Shown here: positions 53,248-61,937 of the stretch, in pieces
Numbering within the stretch: position 1 is the stretch's first letter
Layout of the letters: each line of letters begins with the position of its first letter
From: Blasia pusilla
Taxonomy: Eukaryota > Marchantiophyta > Marchantiopsida > Blasiales
Direction of reading: 5' to 3'
Length of the DNA: 64,000 nt
Assembly: GCA_050084515.1 (NCBI GenBank)
Contig: CM114273.1
Span: 2,418,001-2,482,000 of the forward strand
Translations under genes and position numbers: made by a program
The notes under the pieces: generated by a model
Database searches by the model: none
What the model was told of the DNA's origin: nothing
Seen by the model: only the letters and a program-made list of their open reading frames with translations

Positions 53248-55395
53248 ATGGACGACATGGGCCGTCGGGGCATGCGTCTTTTCTCGGGTGCAGTGGGCAC
53301 CATCAACTTAGATGATTTTATCCAGGAGTTCAACACGTGGTGCGACTTCCAAGAGATATTGACCCCGACACGGTTCAACCCTTTCATGGCGTGGAAGGGG
53401 TTGTTCCAGCACTTGGAGGGTCCTCCGATGGATGATTACATGGAGTTTCGATCACTATATTCACTAGAGATCGATGCCTGGAGGATGTATTGGGCTCTAG
53501 GGTATGTGTCCACTAGAGGTCGCGAGGCATATGATGGGATCGTGAGAGGAGAGAGACCCACACTATCAGCCCGGAGACTAGATGGAGAGGAGGGTAATGA
53601 GACAGGAAATATGGCAGAGACCTTTGGTGGTAGAGGGCCACCTAGCTTCAGTCCCATAGTGGAGTTCTTCCAACAGTTGGGGAAGAGCTACCAGGGCGTA
53701 CACATCGATAAGCTGAAGAGTCTACAAGATTTTCAGCGACGATCGAGTGAGAGTCTGAGAGAAGCATTCACGCGCATGAGGAGGCTGATCATTGCTACGT
53801 ATGGAATGACTGAGGCGTAGTCAGTCCAATATTGGTACGGTGTTCTGGACCGAGAACTACGGAGGAGAGTCCGAGATGCGGTGCCGATTCACACAACGAA
53901 GCCCACATTGAAGGTGGTCTTCGAGTTGTCTGAGCGTATTGAGCTCAACATGAGTGAGGAACAGGTAGTGACTGCTGGATTTTCTCAAGAGTCGATGCGT
54001 CCACGAGCGACGGTGACCCCACAAGTGCCACAAAGAGCACCAGTACCTCGGGAGCGGGCCAATGTGCCCAGAGAGCAGGGCGGGTACCATGAGCCTATGA
54101 GGCAACGACCTCGACCTACATATGTTTCCCAGCAGGTACCGATGTTGTCTTGTTGGATGTGTGGAGGGGCCCATAGGCAAAGAGACTGCACACAACATGG
54201 GAGAGGACCATGAGCACCTCCGATTGCTCAGGAGCCACAAAGGATGGCCCCACCACAATACCAGTGTGACTATTGCCACAGATATGGTCACACTAGGGAT
54301 AGATGTTTTGACCTTCGTCGAGAGGCACGTCCAGAGATAGGCCGAGGGCCGGGGGGCGGTCGTCTTGGAGGAGGTCGGGGAGGTATTCCTGGACGTGGTA
54401 GTAGACGACCACCACTAGCCAAAGGAGATGGAGTTGGAGCACCAGAGCCGACACTTCTCTCACGCATTGATCAGTTGGAGCAGAGGATTGATGCCATGAC
54501 GATGATGTAGCTTAGGGAAGGCACGGAGCCGTGAGCAACTAGTGTGACTCCAACTTCTACCTCTTACCCTGACCCGGGTGAGGATCTCGCTAGTATGGGG
54601 CTTATGTGTAGTGCAGCTCAGGTTGAGGCTGCTGCAGTGGTGACTCGGGATGCTGCGAGAGGCATTGAGCCATCGAGAGGTGGAGTTGAGATTGACCCAT
54701 CGGAGGGGACCGATGGGTGGCACGCCAAGGTTCCACAATCATTCACATTGTCAGAGGCACTATATACACCATCGATGGTGCCTACATGTCAGGAAGGTAG
54801 GTCGACGTCACGAGGAGTTGGAGTGACAACTCCTATGCCGGCTCGAGTGGAGTCAATTTTGACTATTGTGTTGGAGGTGGTCACCGGAGTGAGCCGGACT
54901 CCGCTATTTTCCACCATAGAGTTGGCGACGTTGGGAGTTGGACCAGCTGAGGTGTTCCGGCTGGCCGCCATGTTGTGTGAGCCTGGAGAGGTGACTGTCT
55001 CTTGTTCAGAGGTAGTTAAGGAGGTGGTGGACTTGCCCTTAGAGTAGGTGCTCGGGACGTCCCCCATAGAGTCATGGCATGCGGTAGCGGAGAAGTTGGT
55101 AGATATGCCAGCTCGACCGGCCATAGAGCGAGCAATGGTGACACCTGGAGTAGTTTTACTGAATAACCGAGCTGGAGTATTTGGCATGGTTAGTCCGACG
55201 GGGATAGTATACCAACCGCAACGCATCCTACTTGATTCGGGAGCGCATCCCTTGATGTTAGGGAAGGCGGCGTGTTTAGCGTTGGGGTTACGGAAGGCCA
55301 ACATTGAGCCTTGTCCCTTGCAGATACACATCTTGATTGAGAGCGTGTCACCCACGCAGTATATAACTCGACAGGAGATAGTTGTGAGAGTCTAG
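53248..55395 (+). pseudogene. gypsy gag and protease, element 2
   Basis: One reading frame runs the full 2.1 kb without a frameshift but with stops at 53818, 54211, 54508, 54532, 55045 and 55393. Gag starts MDDMGRRGMRLFSGAVG and has the capsid block LREAFTRMRRLIIATYG. Two zinc knuckles follow: CWMCGGAHRQRDC (one residue short of the usual spacing) and CDYCHRYGHTRDRC, then a Gly/Arg-rich stretch. The aspartic protease is near 55210 (RILLDSGAHPLMLGKAACLA, with the DSG active site). A 150-residue acidic linker of unknown role separates gag and protease. Confidence 0.9.
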
Positions 55396-55580
55396 CCAAA
55401 GCATGCGATGGATAGTGCTATGGTGCCCACACGTGACCAGCTGAGTCGTACGATGTGTTGGTGGGGAATACAATGTTATATCCCTCAGGATTCAACCTTG
55501 AATTGTGGGAGGAGACCGCTGCTTATCGGCCACGGTGGCGGTCAGGTGACGGGCGGATGAGTCAGTTACCCGTGTAGTTT

Positions 55581-56890
55581 GTGGGACGAGGTGGTCGATC
55601 ACGAGATGACTGTGTGACCACGTTGACAGCTTTCACAGGTAGTGTTGGCTGGCCAGGAGAGTTGTTGGAGGGAAACACACATGCGGAGGATGTCCTAGTA
55701 GTGGATAGTCCCACAGAGAGTCAGGCCATGTCTGGCGGGTGTCTCTTCCCATGTTGGCGAGACCTCTTCACCATTGTGGGGTTCAACTCAAGAGCTACAG
55801 AGGAGTGCCAACGACCTCGTGAGCCAGGCGTGGAGTCATGCCTTTATCCCGGAGCAGCAAGATCAAGGGGCGATCGGGCCCTTGGAGTGGAGACGTTGAC
55901 CCCACTGGATACCACACCCGTTGTGTGGAAGTGTCCAAAGGAGGGAGTTAGGGTGTTAGATCTCTTCGGAGGGATTAGCACCGGATTGGTTGCGGTATTG
56001 TAGGCAGGCATATGGGTGCATCAATACCTTTATGTGGAGAGAGATGAGACCGCGCGGTGAGTTTCATTACGTCACATGGCGAGATTGGTCCAGAGGTATC
56101 CTAAGTTGTTGCAGATATCAGCATACACTACCCGCCGACATCTCTTTGGTGGGGGCGCAGGATCTGGATAGAGTTGGCACCATTCATTTGGTGATTTTTG
56201 GATGGCCATGTCAGGGTCATTCATCAACTGGCCGAGGGTTTGGATTGCAGGATCCAAGGTCAGGGATGTTTTGGGAGATGCTGCGAGTAGTACGACACTT
56301 GCACGAGAGTCAGACATGTTCTCCGGCGTATATTTTGGAGAACGTGTCGTTGTTGGGAGACACTTGTGCACGTGTGATGACAAGTGTGCATCAAGTAAGG
56401 TCCTGGTTGGGACCTGCTGTGTTGTTGGATGCACTGAGAATTGGATCACGCGCCCATCGTCCATGATTGTGGTGGACGAACCTGATACCATCAAAGGTAC
56501 TGAGTCGAGCATACAATGGAGTCCATAGAGCACCACATCTCACAGTGGATGCTATTTTGGGCACAGGGCATCAATCTCAGGTGGTGACGCGGGATCATAG
56601 ACCACCGTTGGCGATGGCCAATAGGGTGGGGGAGTTGAGGGCAGCCTTACCTACGTTGGTGAGTTTCCCAGCATCCCATGCCTTTTGTTAGGGAGGGCTA
56701 GGCATGATTTGGGATGAGGTGACCTGAGCATTGGAGGAGCGTACAGCAGATGAGCGCGAGCGCGCCATGGGATTCGCTACGGGTACTACAGCGGTGCCAG
56801 GTATGACTAAGGCATCCCGGAGATAGGTGTTGGGGCAGGCAATGGACCTCAATTGTCTCACATGGATAGTCAGCCTAGGTATGGCTGAGT
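55581..56890 (+). pseudogene. C5-cytosine DNA methyltransferase domain inside gypsy polyprotein
   Basis: Motif I is VRVLDLFGGISTGLVAVL (55947-56000; S-adenosylmethionine binding). It is followed by YLYVERDETAR, VSLRHMARLVQRYP and, after one frameshift near 56115, HTLPADISLVGAQDLDRVG. Motif IV is IFGWPCQGHSSTGRG with the catalytic Cys codon at 56209-56211. Motif VI is YILENVSLLGD (Glu at 56338). RP-stop-LWWTN at 56458 is motif VIII with Arg changed to TGA. SQVVTRDHRPPLAMANRVGE and RR-stop-VLGQAMDLNCLTWIVSLG resemble Dnmt3-type motifs IX-X. All core motifs are in the correct order for a Dnmt3/DRM-like enzyme; I do not see a permuted DRM order. Stops at 56001, 56464, 56689 and 56824 and the frameshift inactivate this copy. 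The domain lies between protease and RT, so it was probably made as part of the polyprotein. Confidence 0.87.
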
Positions 56891-57281
56891 AGAGACAGAT
56901 GCAAGTGTCATCCATGCCGTCACGTCCACGAGTTGGACCATTGCCTACAAGGTTTGTACAGGCATTGGCTCAGGGCGGGACGAGGAGAGATAGGCACCCA
57001 TGGACTTCCTAGGACGTCGTTCGAGCGGAGAGTGCAAACGTGGCCAGAGTAGCACATGTTCATTTTTTGGATGTGGAGCATGGTGTAGGAGGTCAGATTG
57101 GAGTGGCTGTTGCGGAGGTGGCTAGGGTTGCTACATAGCAGCAAAGCCGAAGGTTGCGTCCTCTCCGAGTGAGGTCACGATGGAGACTTGGGAGCATGTG
57201 ATAGGTCTCAAGTTGATAGGAGGAGAGCGACGGCCCGTTCATAGGTTTCTGAGAGGGCATGTCAGTTGATTTTCCTTCAGT
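56891..57281 (+). other. Linker between methyltransferase and RT, element 2
   Basis: Aligns with 19870-20264 of element 1 (SSMPSRPRV, FVQALA, DVVRAE, VEHGV, VAEVARVAT). Stops at several places. No known domain recognised. Confidence 0.6.
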
Positions 57282-58614
57282 ATGAGAGACTTGGGTACGC
57301 TGAAGGGTCCGGAGATACGGATTGAGTTGGCTAGTGATACGCCGATCTTTCGTCGACCCTACAGGTATTTTGATATGGAGCGAGCCTTGATTCAGAGCAT
57401 GAGTCAGGACTTGTTGGAGGCAGGACTTATGGATTTATCACATGGGGAGTATGCATCTACCACAGTCATGTCGGCGAAGAAGGATATGTATGGCAATTGG
57501 ACGGATAGGCAGATGTGTGGAGATTACCGTCCTATCAACCGACAGACGAGGTCAGATCAGTACGCCATGCCTACTCTTGTGTACTTTAGATCTCCGTGTT
57601 GGCTATCATCAGCTTCCTATCAGGTTGGAGGACAAGGAGAAGACAACATTATGGGGGATAGATCGGTTTGGGAGAGATTTCATGTATGAGTGGCGGTTCT
57701 TACCATTTGGGTTGAAGAACGCGTCTGTAGAGTTTGAGAGAATGATGGATAGGATTATGGATGGCTTGGATTTTGTACGATGTTACATAGATGATATTCT
57801 TATCTTCAGTTCCACGGTTGAGGAGCATGAGCAACACTTGGAGGAGGTGTTTCGGCGATTGCAGTTACATGGACTGAAGTTACATCCAGGCAAGTGAAGA
57901 TTCTTTCAGGAGCAGATTGAGTACTTGGGACACACCACAAACCCGAGTGGGTTAGGTGTTCAGCAGACGAAGGTGGAGGCTATTACGCAGATCCTATGCC
58001 CTACAGATGTGAGTTCTGTCCGAGCGTTTCTTGGAGTGGCAAACTTCTATCGACGGTATGTCAAGGGTTTTAGTGCGATCCCGAAGTCTTTGACCTTGTT
58101 GACGAGACTTGATCACGTTTGGTTGTGGGGAGATGATCAAGAGCGGTAATTTCATGAGCTCAAGGACAGGTTGACGTCCTCACCCATTTTACAGAGACCA
58201 GTTAGGGGTCGCCCACTCCAATTACATACAGATTGGAGCATGTTGGGTCTAGGAGCAATGCTTACTCAGAAGGATGACGAGGAGAGGGAGTTCGTTGTGG
58301 CTTACGCGAGCCAATCGAACAACATTGCAGAGGCAAAGTACAGCTCCTATGAGGGAGAGTGTTTGGTTGCAGTGTGGGCAAAGGCACATTTCAAATGCTA
58401 TTTATTCGGCAACCCTTCCACACTTATCACTGATCATCAACCGTTGAGGTGGTTGATGGAGTCCGACAAGCTTACGGGAAAGCTTGCCATGTGGGCTCTA
58501 TTACTACATGAGTATGAGTTCGAGGTGGTTCACAGGCCACGTCGACTCAACCAAGATGCGGATGGGTTGAGTCATAATCCATGTCCAAGTCACAGAGACG
58601 ACACAGGAGCTTGA
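57282..58614 (+). pseudogene. gypsy reverse transcriptase and RNase H, element 2
   Basis: The RT starts at LGTLKGPEIRIELASDTP and IFRRPYRYFDMERALIQ and includes QMCGDYRPINRQT. A ~40-bp deletion near 57580, seen by comparison with element 1, shifts the frame. It continues LDLRVGYHQLPIRLED, WRFLPFGLKNASVEF, CYIDDILIFSSTVEEH (intact YIDD at 57784-57795) and FLGVANFYRRYVKGFSAIP. RNase H has LHTDWSMLGLGAMLTQ, AEAKYSSYEGECLVAVW, ITDHQPLRWLM and LNQDADGLSH. In-frame stops are at about 57895, 58147 and 58612. Confidence 0.92.
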
Positions 58615-58677
58615 TGGCACGGAGAGAGTGATGAGGAGATGGTGCCCATTTAGTATGCATCTGCCTATTTTTGCTGG

Positions 58678-60072
58678 TTGACTATGGTATGTCAGCCACA
58701 GGTGATGACTCTAGTGGTGGGGTCTGATGATGAGTCTTTGGATCCGGAGGTCAATGAGGAGGCGACATGTGGTTGTGATATCCATGACGATGTGGAGGTT
58801 ATGGAATTCTTCCGTACTGGCGTCATAGCGAGCACAGTGAGTGCTAGGGAGCGGGATCGGATCCTATAGAGAGCCAGAAGGTTCAGATGGGAGGGGACTC
58901 ACATTTTGCGGGTATGGGGAGATGGTAGGATACGAGTGGTACCTCATCCTTCCCAACGAGCACGTGTAGTGCGACATGCCCATGAGGAGTTGGGGCATTT
59001 TGGAGTAAAGCGTACTTACAGCTTACTCCAGGTTCAATATTGGTAGCACGGCATGCATACTGGGGTACAGCAGTTTGTGGCCAGATGTATGGTATGTGAT
59101 AGAGTGCGACCATCCTTCAATGCTCCCACTCCGCAGTTACATCCTTTGCCGATTATGGGTTTAGATTATCGGTGGAGTTTAGACTTTGCGGGACCTTTGC
59201 TATTGACGGGGCGTCATCACAGGTATGTGTTGGTCATGGTGGAGCATTTCTCCAAGTGGATAGAGTTGGTGGCACTACCGGACAAGGCGAGCAAGGGAAC
59301 AACTTATGCATTTCTAGATCGTGTGCTTAGTCACTTTGGTGCACCGGCGGAGGTGTTGACTGACAAGGGTACCAAGTTCAAGGGAGAGTTTCAGGCCTTG
59401 TGTGATCAGGTGTTGATAGATCACCGCACCATGTCCAGAGATCATCCAGAGGCGGATGGGTTGGCGGAGAGAGTAGTATATACGGTGAAGAGAGGATTGC
59501 GCAAGTATGGCTTGCAGCGGGGACAGTTGAGGGAGTGGGACCTACAGTTGCCATGGTTGGCTATGGGTTATCGCTTTAGTCGGCGGGCATCCTTGGCATC
59601 ATTTTCACCGAACTTTTTGCTCTTTGGGAGAGAGCCAGATTTACCTACAGCTATTGGACGTGACATGGAGGAGGTGTTAGATCTTGATGATCCAGATGTG
59701 TAGGTACAAGCGTGTTCTCAAAGGGCGGAGATTTTTCGTAGAGTTATGCCTATGGCCTTTGAGAACTTAGCTATTGCTCAGCATAGAGATACATTGAGGT
59801 ACGCGACCATTTGTGGAGGAGGTTATCATCCAGGGATTAGGAGGTTTCATCCTGGAGATTACGTGTATTTACAGCAGGCGGTACCCACGACGCTAGATGT
59901 CAATGCAGGGCGCACGATCCTACGTGTGGGCGAGGTATTACCGACCGGAGTCCTCATGTTGGAGGGACGACATGGTATGGTTTGGAAGGATCATGTGCGC
60001 AATTTTGTGTCATGTCATCTTTCAAACGTGTACGGGACAGTGGATCCGAGCTTGGGAGTGGTACCTGCAGGC
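58678..60072 (+). pseudogene. gypsy integrase, element 2
   Basis: The same frame as the RT continues. The zinc-binding part has HAHEELGHFGVKRTYSLL and CMVCDRVRPSF. The catalytic core has WSLDFAGPLLLTGRHHRYVL, EVLTDKGTKFKGEFQ and DHPEADGLAERVVYTVKRGL (D, D, E). The C-terminal part has FLLFGREPDLPTAIG, RFHPGDYVYLQQ and ILRVGEVLPTGVLMLEGRHG, a GPY/F-like region. Stops are at about 58867, 59044 and 59701 only. No chromodomain follows; the PHD finger takes that place. Confidence 0.92.
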
Positions 60073-60219
60073 TTGAGATGTATGTTGTGCGGATTTGCGC
60101 GGGGTGCAACCACCATGTTGGTATGTGATGATTGTTCTCGAGGGTGGCATATGTCATGTCTAACCCCCCCTCTTGATGTAGTTCCCACGGGACAATGGAT
60201 ATGTCCGAGTTGTGTATAG
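60073..60219 (+). pseudogene. PHD finger at the C-terminus of the gypsy polyprotein, element 2
   Basis: In the integrase frame and up to the natural stop at 60217-60219: LRCMLCGFARGATTMLVCDD, CSRGWHMSCLTPPLDVVP, TGQWICPSCV. This is a complete C4-H-C3 zinc pattern with the Trp of histone-reading PHD fingers and the usual LxPPLxxVPxGxWxCPxC ending. PHD fingers bind histone H3 tails, so the likely role is to direct integration to chromatin, as chromodomains do in chromoviruses. The PHD itself has no stop; the polyprotein upstream does. Confidence 0.88.
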
Positions 60220-60239
60220 GGTAGTAGGTAGTGGCAGTT

Positions 60240-60276
60240 GGATCCCCCCAACTCCAGATAGAAAATATCACATCTC
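60240..60276 (-). other. Inverted segment at the 3' untranslated/LTR junction, element 2
   Basis: These 37 bases (ending in agaaaatatcacatctc) are the reverse complement of 23249-23285 in element 1, with only a few differences. The old copy at 25.65 kb has the element 1 orientation, so the inversion arose in element 2. The inverted piece holds the purine-rich tract agttgggggga. Confidence 0.85.
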
Positions 60277-60483
60277 GATATGCCGATGTAGATTGAGGAG
60301 TGGAGTTTTAGGCCGGGTGTGCCGTTTTTACTACTCTTTATTTTTGTTGTGTGATCTCCATGTATATGTATGAGTTGATTTCTGTACATGTGTGGATCTA
60401 CCCCTGTGTGGGGAAGATCGGTGTTGTGTGGTGTGTATGTGACCAACGATGTATGTTGTGTAGCGATATGTATGCGCACAACA
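60276..60483 (+). repeat. Element 2 3' LTR, 5'-truncated
   Basis: Only the last ~70 bp of block B (60276-60345) and the full 138-bp block A (60346-60483) remain; the U3 part is missing. Ends GCGCACAACA before TCTT. Confidence 0.85.
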
Positions 60484-60813
60484 TCTTCTCCCTTCCTTGT
60501 ATGTTACTTCCCTTTGTGTCTACGTTCGTTACATTGTTTCCCCATTACCCTATAACCGAAAGTAACAGGTAGCAACTAGAGTCACAAGCACTTGTGTCTT
60601 GCTTTCCCATGACCCAAACCTCAATGACATCCCATTTGGATACTAGGTTTTTGCTTGTTAGATTCTACATATATGTGACAATGGGGTCATGTCCTTGCGA
60701 CCTCGATCGCATGGGGCCAAATCTTTAGGAGGGGTCTTCGGAACCCATGAGCCGCACTGGTTTTAAAGTCAGGCATCTTAGGAAGTGGATGCCAAGTGCG
60801 AACATGCCACAAA

Positions 60814-60907
60814 CCCCATTTGGAGGAGGCAATCATAAGAGCTTTGGATTCAAAAGCCACCTCCAAATGGGGGGTGTTGCTATGGAATCCAAAGCTCTTA
60901 TGGTTGC
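60814..60907. repeat. Interleaved inverted repeats
   Basis: Two inverted pairs are interleaved in the order A-B-A'-B'. A is ccccatttggagg (60814) with A' cctccaaatgggg (60860). B starts gcaatcataagagctttgg (60829) and B' is its complement (60885-60907). Related words occur once, without the inverted partner, at 47430-47480. Confidence 0.85.
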
Positions 60908-61003
60908 CTTCCAAAAGCCCAAACCCGACCATAAACTATGAATTGTGGGACGCTTAGATATTTAGTGGAGGTGCTCTTGTGAGTGCTCTCCCAACACAAT
61001 CAG

Positions 61004-61067
61004 ATCCATATTTTCTCGAAATATGGATTTGATAGAAACATCAAACCCATATTTTGCGAAAATATGG
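61004..61067. repeat. Two adjacent hairpin sequences
   Basis: atccatatttt..aaatatggat (61004-61028) and ccatatttt-gcg-aaaatatgg (61047-61067) are near copies of the same stem, 18 bases apart. Confidence 0.85.
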
Positions 61068-61693
61068 ATTTGGTAGAAAATATTGCCATATTTCCGCGAC
61101 ATTCCTCATTTTCACTTGCGAAACTGACATCGCAAAAAGAGATCTTAAGCTGATTTATCCCTCGCGCACGAGGATGAAAGAAAGTCGATATCAGTGTTTG
61201 GGCTCTTTTGCGTGGAACAGATTCGCCCCTTGTGCAGAAAGAATCATTGGCTGCTGTTGCATGTGATCGCTGCTGAGAAGGAAGCGAAAAAAGAGTCGAA
61301 AAAGTATTCTCTCTCACAGCGTTTAGATCGAGCGATGGGTTACAGGCGATGGCTGCGAAGGCATGATACTAGCCTGACGAGTACGACGTGGACGGTGCAG
61401 GCAGGCGTAGGGAGATGGTAGTGTTTTTTCAACGGAAGTGGAGGAGGAGTTGTCGATGGGAGATTGGCGAGTTCGCTCTTTCATCCGAGCTCCTGCGGTC
61501 ATTTGCACCCGCCCGCTGGCGACAATTTCCCGCTGTCATTTGCCACATAAGTCCACGGCTATGGTGGACTAGCAGCTTCGGACGTTTGCCTTCGCAAAGA
61601 CAACTCCTCTCAACCTCTTTACTGTCACACTGACGCTTCGAATAGATCCACCGCTTCCATCTCGATCCCTCCGCTGGAACTCCTGTACTGAGG

Positions 61694-61739
<46 letters not shown>

Positions 61740-61820
61740 ATTCTGTGTGTGCAGGGCCGGAGGAAAACCTAGTGGAAGTGGATTCTGTGTCATCGACGAG
61801 AGAGGAGTGAAGAGAGAGAG
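61068..61820. other. Upstream region of the receptor kinase gene
   Basis: No gene recognised. A CT run at 61696-61737 probably lies in the promoter or 5' UTR. Overlapping short ORFs on both strands look like chance. Confidence 0.45.
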
Positions 61821-61925
61821 ATGACGATGAGGGATCGGGAGAAGGGGAGGAAGGGAATTGAATCGAGAGGCGATTGGCGTGCAGATGACGGAGTAGTCGA
61901 GGAGAAGACAGCGCGCTTCGCGTGA
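61821..61925 (+). CDS. Upstream ORF of 34 codons before the receptor kinase
   Basis: ATG at 61821 and TGA at 61923-61925, ending 12 bases before the main ATG. It begins MTMRDREKGRKG and is highly charged. If the transcript starts at or before the CT run, ribosomes meet this ATG first, which could reduce translation of the kinase. Confidence 0.35.
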   Translation: MTMRDREKGRKGIESRGDWRADDGVVEEKTARFA

Positions 61926-61937
61926 GAGGACGACACC

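Larger units (their letters stand above)
51309..60483 (+). mobile_element. Ty3/gypsy retrotransposon, element 2, carrying a C5 DNA methyltransferase and a PHD finger
   Basis: The element spans TGTCATATC (51309) to ACAACA (60483), with the direct duplication TCTT at 51305-51308 and 60484-60487. The paralogous repeat at 47669-47672 shows the empty site. Order: 5' LTR block, leader, gag with two zinc knuckles, aspartic protease, C5-cytosine methyltransferase, RT, RNase H, integrase, PHD finger, truncated 3' LTR. Most of the coding sequence lies in one frame broken by in-frame stops, plus a frameshift in the methyltransferase and one in the RT. Defective, but the most complete copy of the family here. 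Confidence 0.93.
47550..60770. repeat. ~318-bp tandem repeat, two copies, each split by a transposon
   Basis: Copy 1 is 47550-47732 plus 51048-51266. Copy 2 is 51267-51308 plus 60488 to about 60770. Shared words include ttctcccttccttgtatgtt, gttgcagtga, cagagtcgcaag/ctagagtcacaag and gtccttgcgacct. After removal of the Harbinger element the period is about 318 bp. Each copy shows the uninterrupted form of the site that is interrupted in the other, which fixes both insertion points. Confidence 0.85.
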
